Shown here piece after piece: positions 49,791-62,227 of a stretch of DNA of 64,000 nt. The notes beneath the pieces were generated by a model. The model was not told the origin of the DNA, made no database searches, and was given only the letters and a program-made list of their open reading frames with translations. The stretch is from Phoenix dactylifera (Eukaryota > Streptophyta > Magnoliopsida > Arecales > Arecaceae), in contig NC_052404.1 of assembly GCF_009389715.1 (NCBI RefSeq), positions 3,030,738 to 3,094,737 on the forward strand, read 5' to 3'. Numbering within the stretch: position 1 is the first letter of the stretch; the number at the start of each line of letters is the position of its first letter. The position numbers and the translations under genes are program-made.

Positions 49791-50339
49791 GGTGGAAGGA
49801 ATAGGAGACCTAGATGGGATTTAGGGAGTTAGTATGACAAGGTTTGGATTGATCTGAGGGTTTCCTTGGAACAGGAGGACTGCAAGCAAGGAAGTCTTGT
49901 TGTAGGGAATGAAGGTGTTCAAAGGAAAAAGCTCAGCAGTCCTAAAGAGAATTCAGAGGTTGATTTTCTTTGATTTTTTCACAAGGTGGATCTGATAGAG
50001 CTAGCCAAAGTTCAATTTGGCTTGCATAAGAGATTGGTATCAACAGCCACTTTTGATGGAGGTGATGGGGTTCAAGTGTTTAGCTTTTAGCTTCTGCTTT
50101 GGATCCTCCATTCCTTACTGTGGGTTGCGACCTGGGAGTCCCATTGTTTGTACCCTTGTGATTATTGTTTTAGAAGGTGGGGACCTTTCATTCTAGTTCG
50201 ACGATGTATGGGAAATTTTTTTTTTTTAAAAATGCATCTAAGTTTTTAGCGAAAAAAAAAAACGACATCTAAATTATGTATATGTTTAATGTGGTGGGCC
50301 TTCTCTCTCTTATTTATTTATTATTTTTTAACTAACTAC
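49791..50339. other. Upstream region of the calmodulin-binding gene
   Basis: The 5' leader and promoter of the minus-strand gene should lie here. CT-rich and A-rich runs are present but no convincing TATA box was found. Confidence 0.4.
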
Positions 50340-50343
50340 AGAT

Positions 50344-50675
<332 letters not shown>

Positions 50676-53600
50676 ATTTTTGTGAAATAAAAGATATTTT
50701 ATAATGAAAAATATTTAAAGATAAAAATAATAAGGGCTAAATTCTCTTTGTGCATACACGTATCCATGTCTGCACATGGATACGCTCGGCGTTGGCTTAT
50801 CGTTATCAGCCTCAGCCTCATCCTCATCCTCGGTGACATAAGACTTTATGGAAGCTTGCAGTTGCATGTCAAAACCGAAGGGTCATGGTCTCATGGACAA
50901 GGACTTACCGTTTCTTTAAAGCTTTTTTCAAAAAAGGGACCCAAACAACCAAACCCAACCTCCGGTATCACATGAATTTCTTTCCACCTCTAAAAAGTAA
51001 CAAGGTGTGACTGATGAGGAAGTTATTGGCAATAGTTAATAATTTCTCCTTTCTCTGAGATAGCAAATGGTGATGGAATTGGGGCTCTAATCTCAAATTA
51101 AATGTTTAGCCAACTACCCCACCTTCTCCATGACTCTATGCAAGCAAAGTCTCTATCCACCATCCATTGCCAATTAATATGGTCAGTCAGCCACGCCCTG
51201 CGTTGCAAACAATCTTGAACACTCTGGGATCAATTAATGGGTTTCTTTTAAGATGATTACTTGTAACAATGGCTAAAAGGTAGCCAGGCAGGCAGCAAGT
51301 AGTATAGTTCCCATAAGTATAAAATGCCAAAACTGGACGTCATTTGATGCCTCAAATGCCACCGATGGGAGACCATCAGTGACCACAGCTTTGGCTCAAA
51401 GTTTCCTTGGCTGGAAGCGACTTTCCTTCGGCTCTCGTGCAAAATTCAAGCAACCAAATCCTTTTTCACATTGAACCGCTTTCCTAAAAACCATACTCCC
51501 TTTGCTAGAGGGATGGTGATCCAAACCACTTCCATATTATAAACAGAAGTAAACATTTCATGCAGCATTATATATGCAGTATTATATGAAATACATCAGA
51601 GGGATCCTCTTCGTGATTCACCGCTAAGCTAACATTCATGTACATAATAAATCTTTATGGTAACAAGCATATTTAAAACATATATCCTCACGCACCAATG
51701 AGCAGCAAATCGTTAGTTCAAATTTTCATGCAAAACAATGCAACCGCACCTAATCAGCTAAAGAGAGTTCATTCTTCGCTAGTTTGTGTTTGAATTGACT
51801 TCCCTGACTACAGGTTATTGCACGGCTCCCATTTAAAGCTCATCAATTAGAATTTCTATTATTTTTATAGAATCTTATATGGTGTGCGATTTGCATCGCA
51901 GAATACTGTATAACGCTCGATAGCTGTTTTTAGAAGATGAACGACTATCAACAATGATGCATTCTGTATGACACAATAATATCTAGTTTGGCAGCTATCC
52001 ATCTGTTAATGACAACTATCGAGCGTTAATTTTCTAAATTTTTAATACAGAAAAAATCCTAAATTTTTATAATTTTCTTTTCAACTCTTTTTTTTTTCTT
52101 GACAAGGATGGAAATTAACAAAATTAAAATTTTTAAATAATTATATCTGTTAATATTTGTATTTATTTTTTTATTTTTTATTTCTCCATTTTTTCTGAAT
52201 TTATTTCAAATTTACGGAATTGTTTTGAATCCCGAACTTTTGAAATCCCACCAAATTATTCTCAAATGCCGAACTTGTGAGTACTTTGGTCCGGCTTTTG
52301 CATTTCTTGCCCCTATCAGCCCAGTGCTCCAAGTTGAATGCATCGGCGCTTTGGCAAAGTTTAGATCATGACTTTGGTCCTACATTTTTTTTCTTTTTTT
52401 TGGTACAATGTGCATTTTTCAATCCAAAAGGTTCATTCTATTCCAACCGAACGGTACCAACTATTTGATACCGGTCCCTTTTTTCAGCAATGCAGATCTA
52501 CCAAAATTTAGACTTCATTTCAAACTTTGTAAAGATTGGGGCGCCAGAAAGATGATGAATTAGAGATGCTGCAATCTCATGCACTCATTATGAAGCTCAA
52601 AACAGGCTCCTTGGTGAATCTGATTGGGTCGATAAGCTCATCGAATCATCTGAGTTAATCTCAATCATTAAAAAAAGTTACATCACAATTTTATGTTGTC
52701 CATACGGCATATGCACATGATTATCAAAAATCTATATCTTGTTTGCATCTTGATTCGTGACTTGTAAATGGCGCTACAAATGGTCGAATGATCCTCTAGT
52801 ATTTTCCCTTTTTCTGATACCAGCTAATTTAACTCCCCTTTTGTCAAGGATGAAACATTCAATTTCAGTGTCCACCATAGGTTACTTGCACCGATCTTAT
52901 CAACATTGAGGCAATAGGCTCGAAGGGGGGCATGAGGCAATATGTTTTTAACAATCTAAAAAAGGTAAAAGATGTACCTTTTATTTGCATTCAATAAGGG
53001 AACAAGTTCAGGCAATACTATGACGTACCTTTTTTATGTGTCTACTGACTTTTCCTTTTACTTTTGAACTGGCAGATGGGACTGGCAAACAACATAGCTC
53101 TGCCTTGCTTTTGTGATGCACAACAAAAATTTTACAACCGAAAAGAAAGGCAATGCACTGTACCTACCCAATTCAAATTATATCATACTATATCTATTCG
53201 GTACTGGATATTCCATATAGATAACATATCGATATTTGGTATATCAAAAAAAAATCAATATTGTACCATATTGATACTGTGTTAGTGTGGCATCGGTACA
53301 AGATATAGTTTAAAGATGAAGATCTTCAGGAAAAAAAATGCAGTAGAATTCATTCTTCTTCGATCTTCACCAGCAACCTACTAAATATGCCTGGACATTG
53401 AACAAATTTTTGCAGGCACTACTAACTGAAAAAAAAAAGTGTTGCCATGATGATCATCCAGGATCAATGACCTTGGCATCCATAAATCTTTTGAAGCCAA
53501 AAGATTTACAGGAATCCTAAGCTTTCACATCTTCAGGACCACCTGGAAACTAGGTGTAGTTAGGTGATGGTTCATTATTAACTAACTGTTAAGCCCTTTT

Positions 53601-54040
53601 CATCAACTTAATATTTACATACTTCTACCAATATCTCATATGAGATTCTCATACAGTAGGACTTTGATCCTTGTTCATAGATTTCTACTTCAAGTATGGT
53701 GAAAATACCCTACTGATGCAGATATGTAAGTCTTTTATAAACAACACAGATTCTTGAAAATTTCACGATGTAGAGGCATTTAAGTTTTTTACAAGATTGC
53801 AAGGGAAAACCAATTATTGATGATTTTTTAGTACTTTGTCCATATATAAATGTTGACTAGCCAAGGGACCTAAGATCGTCTTTCTAATTTCTAGTTTATC
53901 GACAGTCTTTCGAAAGCTTTGTGCAGGTATTATTTGATAAATGTGGCATTTGGCTCCATGTTGCAGCATTTTTTTTTTTTTTTTTTGAGTCTTCCATGGC
54001 TATGCTGCACTTAATCCTACGTAATCAACATTGGAATCTA
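50676..54040. other. AT-rich intergenic DNA
   Basis: No gene supported. Short homopolymers (T-runs near 52092 and 53970) and scattered short frames only. No terminal repeats or domains were seen. Confidence 0.5.
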
Positions 54041-54048
54041 CTCTAACT

Positions 54049-54374
54049 ATTAGGTAATATGTGGCCCTTGGCCCTCCAAAACTCTGAGGTTATTGCATTC
54101 TGGTCTGTTTGGGACTCGCATCCTAGTCAGCTAGGTCGTGCATCTCGTGCGGACGGGCCGACTCACTTGATGCAACGGGCCAAGGGTGCACGAGGTGCTG
54201 GTTGGCTTCTTCAGGGCCGAAGAGCATAGCTTGTCTGCCGTGAGCCGATAGGTGTCCTGCTGTGGTGCGACAAGCCCACTGCAGTAGCGGTACCCCCCAA
54301 CAGGCCTTGCGAGGGCATCCGCCCAGTGCCCACCCTGGGGTCTCAAAATACCGAGGAGCGTTACAATACCTAAT
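54049..54374. other. GC-rich island with inverted borders
   Basis: A GC-rich block of about 300 bp in AT-rich surroundings, bordered by ATTAGGTA (54049-54056) and its inverse TACCTAAT (54367-54374). Read on the minus strand the body starts TGTAACGCTCC and ends GGGCCACA, which is LTR-like, but the flanks give no matching direct duplication. It has no domain. It could be an LTR fragment or a short DNA element. Confidence 0.35.
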
Positions 54375-54769
54375 GACTCATTTGTGATATGAATTAAACA
54401 ACTAATGTTAGAAAAGGAGATTAGCTCTTTAAACAATTAGTATTAGAAATTAATCATGGACTGATTGGCAATAAAACCCCGTATCAAAAGAGTGGAAGAT
54501 AAAAACAAAGAAAGTTCAAGTGGTGGAGTGGAGTCCCAAGAGGGTTGCAAGCAAAATGAATTGGTCTCATCTATCTGCCATTGCAGGGAAATAGAGGTGA
54601 TCCAAAGAAAGAGCAACCAATTGTTTATATGTCTATTAATTTCTTATATTAGTGTGAATTTTTGCATGACTAAGAAATGGACGCAGTTTATCTCATGGGA
54701 ACAAGTGTAAGAAATAATACAAAAGTTTTATAGCATATGTAATGATCTTATTAAATCTCATAGGCCTGT
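54375..54769. other. Intergenic DNA
   Basis: About 400 bp without a supported gene or repeat; one 81-codon + strand frame has no features. Confidence 0.4.
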
Positions 54770-54772
54770 TTG

Positions 54773-55020
54773 GCTATTCTTATAGGATTGGACTGAAAAT
54801 CTTATAGAATTCGAAAATTAGGCCATCCATTTAAGCATGACCCTATATTAACCAAACTCCATAGCCTAAATTTTATGAGAAAAAAAAGATCTATAGAGAT
54901 CCAAAAGCTAGGATCTGGGTTAGATATGGACAAACTCTTAAAAAGTATAAGCTAAATAGGCTGACAAGCTCGATCCTACTAGCTTTTTAGTCTAATTCTA
55001 TACGAATATCCAAACAAACC
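54773..55020. mobile_element. Tourist-like MITE
   Basis: 248 bp with inverted ends: GGCCTGTTTGGCTATTCTTA on the left, and on the right the inverse of GGTTTGTTTGGATATTCGTA. The flanks are ATA on both sides (54770-54772, 55021-55023), compatible with a 3-bp duplication. GGCCTGTTTGG ends are typical of PIF/Harbinger (Tourist) MITEs. No coding capacity. Confidence 0.6.
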
Positions 55021-55023
55021 ATA

Positions 55024-57480
55024 AACATTTTTGCAAAACCTCTCTTCATCCTTCTTATTTTGTCATATAACCAAGCTTTTTTGCAACCCTGCTTTACACA
55101 TACATGTAGTGCTTGGGTGACAGCAATGTAAGCATGATGCCCAATCAGGCTTGATAATGTGAATTCCCCTCCAGAAAATCCCTTCTAGATGGAGACCACT
55201 GGGTCTACCAAATGCCGAGCAAGTCTACTTTTCAATCACAACCGTTCATCTATATATGACTTCTCCTAATTTTGGTGATACATTTACTCTTGTCAGCTTC
55301 ACCAACAATTGTGAGGTAATTTCATGTTAGGATTCCTCCACTAAAATTATCAAGATGGGACAAAAATTAGCAACTTTTAAATGCTGGATGGGTCCAAACA
55401 GAACGATTTCTAACCCTCAAGACCAGTTTAATCTCCATGGGCTAGTCTCATTGTATAACGACAGCCAAAAACGACTTTAAGTCAAGGAAGTTTTATAGTC
55501 ATGAAGGCATTAAGATTTATGATAACCATAAGACAGGAACAGGTGATATGAGGATTCCCATGGAAATGTTTGTGGTTTCTGGACTTCTGGATCTTACATG
55601 ATAATTCGGTCTATTGACTAGTAAAGATTTCAGACTTTGAAATCTAATTTGCTAGCAAGTTTACTTGGGACTGTGTAAGAAGGCTACTATTGTGTGATTA
55701 CCTGAAGCTATGATTGAATGATTTATCAAACAAAGTTTAAGTGCCACCATGTTGTGGTAGTACTCACAGATTGTGGCAGAGGTGCCGATAAATTTAAGCT
55801 TGGGACTTGAGGATGTCAAGAGTAAGTACATATGAACTGAGGAATGTATATGTTTGAAGGAATAGTAGTGATTGTTTACCAATCATGTCTTTTTAATTTT
55901 CAAAGCCTGCCAAAATGAATAATGATGGCATAAGATGATCTCTTACAATGGCAAAACAAGGTACTGGAAGGTATTGGATTTTGGAGGATTAGAATACTCC
56001 CATTCCTTCTTAAAATCGGAATAAAAATAAGGTTCTCTCCAACCAAACATTTAGAATGGCAATCACTCATTTTCATTTCTATTTCAAAGCCTAACTTTCT
56101 TCAACCACATATGCCCTAAGTTTTAATCATGAGCTCATTTTGATAGCAATATTTAACCGTTTAACCCTGTTAACTTTTTTCAACCTATTATAGGTTGAGC
56201 TAAATTAACTATTTAATAAAATAATAAAATTGGGATGTAGATTTTTAACCTATTTAATAAGTCGGTCAAGTTTGAACCGACCAATTGATATCTATCATAT
56301 ATCCAATTTGATCCGACCTGATTGCCATCTCTGGTGCAAATCATTCACCTCTCTAATTAATGCATGCAAGAGATGTAAGAATGGGCTCCAGGCCATCCAA
56401 CAAAAGCATGTGGCTCTTGGAGCATGGAGGACTTCCTCTGGCTGCACACATGCAGGTCTGAATCCCTTTTCCGTCAATCCGACCATGAGACAACGGACTG
56501 TCCTCATAGATTTCAGAAAAATCCAACGAATCTTGCGCTCCTTCCATCAACCATTTCCGGAGGGCATTCCGATTCCTTGATGCCACTCTCTCGGATCCAA
56601 CAATGCGAACGTCCACCGAACTAATATCTTCTCTCACGGATCCAAATCTAAAGCAGACTTTCCAAGAAAAAAGGCAAACGAGTCGCAATCTTTCCCTTCC
56701 TTCACGCGTCTCCCATGACACGAGGCGACAGGTCACGAGACCCATCATGTCCAAGAAAGCCCCTCTATTATCATCCCATTTATTGCACCTAATTATTTTC
56801 CTATACAGAAAAAACCCAGGCCGGGGCCTTGGCTCGCCCTCAAAGCTTGTGGCTCTGAACCTGCGACGGTGGCTGGGGCCCACCATAATGAGCTAGTTTA
56901 GTGGGCTCAGCTACTCTGGACCATTAAATCCCAGCGTGGCGCGTTTGTGGCTCCAGAAGTGTAGCGTGCAAAGAGGGAGCCGCCAAACCCTTCAGTGCGC
57001 CACATACGGGAGTTGATGGATTAAGGGGTTTATCTCCCATTTAGCTCTCGGGAAAAAAAAAAATTATTTTGTGAAACCAAGTCCCAAATCTGTCTCACCA
57101 TATCCCTAACTTATGTTTTTGATAGGATGATCATGGTTGCATGGTGGTATACTCTTAGTTACATATGGATGCAATGTCCATTCTTTTTTTTTTACTGAAT
57201 ATGGATTATTTTAATGCACATGCAGCAGGTTTTGATCTATAGGTCGAGTCTTCTGTTTCATAAAATTTGTCTTGAGATGGATGTTGTTGGCATTTTTCAT
57301 TTTGATATAGAGTTTTTAGTTTTTTGTTCTTTCTTTTAGTGTAATTTTTTATTTTTAATTGTTTATCCAAAAAATAAAATAATAGTTAAAGTCTAATTTT
57401 AGTGGGCCAATATATGTCTTAATGAACTTAGCTATAAGTAGTTCAACAATTTTTCTTCTTTTTTATTAGCAAAGTAGCTA
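55024..57480. other. Intergenic DNA with a MITE-like block
   Basis: The segment 55965-56115 is related to the MITE-like block at 8505-8745 (shared GGAGGATTAGAATACTCCC- and CTCCAACCAAACATTTAGAA-type strings). Open frames on both strands near 56230-56896 overlap one another and have no known domain; none is accepted. The stretch 56330-57010 is a bit more GC-rich. Confidence 0.45.
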
Positions 57481-57484
57481 CGGA

Positions 57485-57545
57485 TGCAAATGGGTTGGAT
57501 CGGATCTAAGCAGTTTGGGTTACGAGTCAATCCAACCCATTTGCA
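57485..57545. mobile_element. Tiny hAT-like MITE or foldback
   Basis: A perfect 16-bp inverted repeat, TGCAAATGGGTTGGAT at 57485-57500 and its inverse at 57530-57545, with a 29-bp loop. The TGCAAATGG start matches the inner part of ends of the hAT-like element at 18530-19382. No clear target duplication. Confidence 0.55.
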
Positions 57546-58386
57546 GCTTTAAAAGTAATTGGAAAATTTGATGAAACTGATATTTGCAAACAATAAAAAT
57601 CATTTGATTATTGTTTGCAAGAAAACATATTTTTTTAGAAAATATAAGTATTTAGCTGTTTTTGCATAATATTTGTCTTTTTGATACAGAAACACAGCAT
57701 GCTTGATCTACATTTAATATATGTATTTTTATATGTCTATTATATATATAGACACACACACACGTGTCTCTTACTTAAAAATGTAAGGGCTTAATCATCG
57801 ATAGACTTTTCATCATTTTGCAAAAGAAAGTAATATTATTTTATAAAATCAATTATTAAGTGAAATTTTGATAAATAATCCACCCAAGTTTTTTTTTAAA
57901 ATCAAAATTACCATGCATTTTCCAACGCGATTCCCATCAACTCTTGATCTCCAGGTCGGGTTCAACTCAATTGCGTTATGGCGGTCGATTCACCGACGTT
58001 TAATCAAAGTCGAGTCACTTATAGCTGTCACCACCCGCATTGCGGTGCGCATAAATTGACTCACCCCCACACTCCGACTCCCTCGCGCCTCTCGAACTCC
58101 CTCTGCCTCCACGAGAAGGCAAGAAGCCAAAGCGGTAACCTCACCGCCAAATCCCCCCCTCCTCCCAGGTCATAACGGAATCCACCGTCCTCTTCCTCCA
58201 CTCCCGTTCCTATAAATCCGCGCCGAATTTAGATCTCCCCCAACGGAAAAGCAAACCGAATCCCCCCAGTTTTTCCTTCCTTTTTCCCCCAACAAAGAAT
58301 CCGATCCCTCCCCAAGCAACTCTTTCTTCTCTTCTTTTTCTTGCGCCCCCAAACCCCGGCTCTCCTCCTCCCCTTCGTGGTCCTCG
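57546..58386 (+). promoter_or_regulatory. Promoter and 5' leader of the CML gene
   Basis: AT-rich sequence becomes CT-rich towards the gene. A TATA box, TATAAAT, lies at 58211-58217 in CCTATAAATCC, about 175 bp before the ATG at 58387, so the leader would be about 140 nt and pyrimidine-rich. Confidence 0.6.
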
Positions 58387-58956
58387 ATGGCCAGCATCCG
58401 GTCCCTCTTCCGCCGCCGCCGCGGCCGCTCCAAGTCCTCCCCGGCGTCCGCCGCATCGCCTACCTCCCCCACCGCGGGCAGCGCGGCCGGCCCCGCTGCC
58501 GCGACGGACGAGGTGGAGCGGGTGTTCAAGAAGTTCGACTTGAACGGCGACGGGAAGATCTCGTCGGCGGAGCTGGCGGCGATCTTCCAGAGCCTGGGCC
58601 ACCCCCCCACGGAGGAGGAGCTGCAGCGGATGATGGGCGAGGCGGACGCCGACGGCGACGGCTTCATCAGTCTGGACGAGTTTGTCGAGCTCAACGTGAG
58701 CACCGTCGATGACTCCACTGCCCTCGAGGACCTCCGCCACGCCTTCTCCGTCTTCGACCTCGACCGCAACGGCTCCATCTCCCCCGACGAGCTCGCCCGC
58801 GTCCTCCGCAGCATAGGGGAAGGGGCCTCCGTCGCGCAGTGCAAGCGGATGATCGAGGGTGTCGACCGCGACGGCGACGGCCTCATCTCCTTCGAGGAGT
58901 TCAAGCTCATGATGGCCAATGGATCCGGCTTCCCACTTGCCAACAAGATCGAGTGA
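58387..58956 (+). CDS. Calmodulin-like protein with four EF hands (CML)
   Basis: One GC-rich exon of 189 residues. Residues 1-16 are very basic (MASIRSLFRRRRGRSK) and 17-40 are an Ala/Ser/Pro-rich linker. Four EF-hand loops follow, each with the Asp/Asn/Glu ligands in place: 51-62 (DLNGDGKISSAE), 87-98 (DADGDGFISLDE), 124-135 (DLDRNGSISPDE) and 160-171 (DRDGDGLISFEE). This is a Ca2+ sensor that would change shape on calcium binding and then bind target proteins; it resembles rice CML18-type proteins. There is no N-terminal myristoylation Gly and no enzyme domain. The basic N-terminus could direct it to membranes or nucleus, but that is unproven. The ATG is the first in the leader in this frame. 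No intron, as usual for CMLs. Opposite-strand frames are shadows. Confidence 0.95.
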   Translation: MASIRSLFRRRRGRSKSSPASAASPTSPTAGSAAGPAAATDEVERVFKKFDLNGDGKISSAELAAIFQSLGHPPTEEELQRMMGEADADGDGFISLDEFVELNVSTVDDSTALEDLRHAFSVFDLDRNGSISPDELARVLRSIGEGASVAQCKRMIEGVDRDGDGLISFEEFKLMMANGSGFPLANKIE

Positions 58957-61546
58957 TTAGGGTTTGGATTCGGAATTCTTTTCGTCCTCCTTCCACCTCT
59001 CTCTCTCACCACTTTTTTCTTCACGTTCTTGATTTTTTTTTATCCCTTTTTTGCGCTAATTTGGGGTTTCTTGGATTTGGGTTCGTGGGTTTCTTGATGT
59101 GGGTTTGGGGTTGAGGGTCGTGTTGGTCTCTGATCACCGTCTGATCTTGGCCTGGCCGTCGAGAAGAAAGGAAGCTATCACTGATGGGATCAATTAATTG
59201 TACATAAATTGGAGTTCATCTTCTTGTTCTCTCTTAATGCAGTCGAGATCGGTTTCAGCTAATTATGCCTTTTCCTTGGTCTTTTATTTGCTTTTAAAAT
59301 GAAGAATTTTTTATCACTAAAATATTTTTTTAAAAGCTTATGTAGGTATATAATGCCTGAAAAAGTAATTTTTTTTTGCATGTTTAGTTGTTCATATATT
59401 CCAGAATGATTTGTGTTTGGTTGATTTACTGGAAAATTTGTATTAAAAAACTTGTTATATTTTAAAGAGAAATTTTTTAGCTCATTCTATCTAAAATTTT
59501 ATTGCCATTTCTGAAAAAAAATATTTTTATTCCTAGTTAGTGGAAATTTGGCTTTTCCATAGGTTTTTCTTTCTCATTAAGTAGAAAATTTATTTTTATA
59601 GAAAAGCTATTTTCTTTTTTTTTTAATTTGAAAACTTCAACAATGCATGAGGTATTTCTTCATTTTTCTGTTGAAATTAACTTTATGGTATCATTGGCGT
59701 GACCGGCCTCGATTGGTCCACAAAGTATTTTGCGAATTATTGGGGCACTCCTTTAATTAATTGTTTATTAATATTCCATAAAGTCTAGTGATTATGATAC
59801 ATTATATTATAATAATAGCCAAAATTCTTGTTGCACATTTATAATAATGTGATGCAACGATTATTGTATAATTTGTTTTTCTACCTTGTTTAATTGTAGG
59901 AATAATCTATTATTTTATTTTATGTTTGTGAAGATATGTTAATCAAAATCATAATTTTAAAATAATGGTAATTCTAACATTGTAACAGCGATTGTAACGG
60001 TTTTTTGGGGCTTATTAGAGTATTCCAGAAGGACTTTTTAACCAATTCTGTTCTAGATACAGAGTTCTTGTGGTATGGGAGTATATAATATTTGTTTCGT
60101 ATACTAATGTTTTCAAACAGTAGATGGTCTTAATTAAATATGTCAATAGTGATTTTATGAAACAATCTTTTGTATTTCTTTTATTAACTCTTATGCTTTT
60201 GTTGTAAAACTAATAATGACCATTTTAATGATGATTACTTTATTCCAGAAAATGCTGTCTGTTCTGTTATGGTACTCAGCAATGATAATTTTTTAGGTGA
60301 ATGTTTTGAGGGAGCTATGACATTGGTGAGACCTTGGTCCAATCTATTTGTCTAGCATTAATAAACCTTGTTTCTGCATGTCAAGTCTTACCATAACGGC
60401 TATATAACTAAAAATTTTATTCCTAAAAATATTGCACTTGCGACTGAGAAACTAAATGTAATACAAATACTACAAAATGTTAGTCCTAGTGCTTCAAATG
60501 CTAATTGACTGGCCTTATGTTCTTTATCAATGATTAATTTTGGATAAATCAGATCATACATGGTCACGAGCAATGATTTTGGGATTACTTCATTTTAGAT
60601 CTTCCAAGTATATCTTGGCTCATTGGTTTGGAATGTTTTGGGCTTATGCATGGACATACGTCAAAGAACTGCAGCTTGGGAACTTCTTGTTTTCTTTCCT
60701 TTCCCGGAAAGCCTTTGTTGCAACGTTGTACAAAATTATAGGTAGCAAACTTCCTTTATTAGCAAGGAAAAAAATGGTAGAATTGCAAATCTGGCTAGAA
60801 GGTCCATCAAAAGTGATTGGGGCATGGGAGGTTGCCATGCCCATCTTGTCTTCTCGCTTTGGACTTTGTCTTAAAAATAGTTTTTATCGTGGTTCATTTT
60901 GTTTGTTCCTGTTACTTGCATTTCTTAACTAATAGGCACCTCCTTTTACTCTCACATATTAGCAAATACCTTTAATATTCACAAAATCTTAAATATTCTC
61001 TACTTTCTTAGTTCCTAACTTTTATTTTGTTACTGTTCTCAGTTGGCCAACAATCTTTTGACAAGCTCGATTTATCAAAAATAAGGTGGCTCCCCCTACC
61101 AAAAATGGTAGGGGACACAAACACGAAAAAAATCATGGAGCTTCTCTCGCACTAGGCACACAAGATGAGGAAAGGCTTCAATTTTTCCATTCCAACTTAA
61201 GTGGCCCTTTGACTCAATGGATTGAGGCTCAAGTTAGTTTTGATTTAACCTTTAAAGCTACTAAAGCTGGAAATTGTAATGAATTTAAGTAAATTATATG
61301 TTTAAGTTGGTGTTAATCGTAATTTTGATCTTATGCCAAGAATAATCTCAGTGTATTTATCTGAATATGCCATTGGGTTTAGAGGTTTGAAACCCAAATT
61401 GGGTTTAATTCTTGAACAAGATTGATGGAGTTTGTCATTCCTTCAAAACTTTTAGCTGAAAGTGATTAGAAATTGGATATCTCTTGCTCCCTGTTCATGT
61501 ATAGTGTTGGCAAATGATCCATTACAGAGTGAAGCCATGTTCTTTT
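58957..61546. other. CML 3' flank and AT-rich intergenic DNA
   Basis: The first few hundred bases are the CML 3' region. A 130-codon + frame (60540-60932) has no recognisable domain, codon bias or flanking splice signals, so it is not called. No RNA gene seen. Confidence 0.45.
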
Positions 61547-61551
61547 GTAGT

Positions 61552-62222
61552 TGATGCGGGGTTTGCACCCCGGCACCAGCCCACACACCGGCCGAGCAGG
61601 AAAAGCATCCGCGTCCCTTCCAGAGGTATTGTCCGCTCTGGGTCCCGGGGGCTCGCCCGATGAGTATCCCCGTGCCGGGGGCTCGCCCAATGAGTATCCC
61701 CGCTCCGGAGGCTCGCCCGATGAGTATCTCCGTGCCCGCACAGTTTTGTCCCACAAAAGGGCCCTCTGGAGGAAAGGTTTGCACCTCCTCATTATAAGGC
61801 ACAGACCTTTCCGCTGATTAGCCGATGTGGGACTAAACTGGGAACCCCATCCCACAATACAGCCCCCCAGTGGGAAGGTCTGTGCGCGGGCGGGGCCCTT
61901 CCTCTAGCGCCATCTGATGCGGGGTTTGCACCCCGGCACCAGCCCACACACCGGCCGAGCAGGGAAAGCATCCGCGTCCCTTCCAGAGGTATTGCCCGCT
62001 CTGGGTCCCGGGGGCTCGCCCGATGAGTATCCCCGTGCCGGGGGCTCGCCCAATGAGTATCCCCGCTCCGGAGGCTCGCCCGATGAGTATCTCTGTGCCC
62101 GCACGCTTTTGTCCCACAAAAGGGCCCTCTGGAGGAAAGGTTTGCACCTCCTCATTATAAGGCACAGACCTTTTCGCTGATTAGCCGATGTGGGACTAAA
62201 CTGGGAACTCCATCCCACAACA
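61552..62222 (-). mobile_element. 671-bp TRIM retrotransposon with a 55-bp interior
   Basis: Two 308-bp direct repeats (61552-61859 and 61915-62222) surround only 55 bp. The perfect duplication GTAGT lies at 61547-61551 and 62223-62227. On the minus strand the LTR begins TGTTGTGGGA (TATTG in the left copy, one change) and ends CCCGCATCA. The interior consists of the primer-binding site (61893-61912, TGGCGCTAGAGGAAGGGCCC, two nt from the 5' LTR) and a G-rich purine tract next to the 3' LTR. The LTRs contain repeats of GGGGCTCGCCCGATGAGTAT. It is a terminal-repeat retrotransposon in miniature; movement would need another element's enzymes. Confidence 0.93.
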
Positions 62223-62227
62223 GTAGT

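Noticed and set aside
60540-60932. 130-codon + frame
   Set aside because: No recognisable domain, no supporting splice or promoter signals, and AT-rich codon use like intergenic DNA.
61552-62222. Cassandra-type TRIM with 5S rRNA in the LTR
   Set aside because: No 5S rRNA internal promoter sequence is present; LTR and primer site differ from that family.
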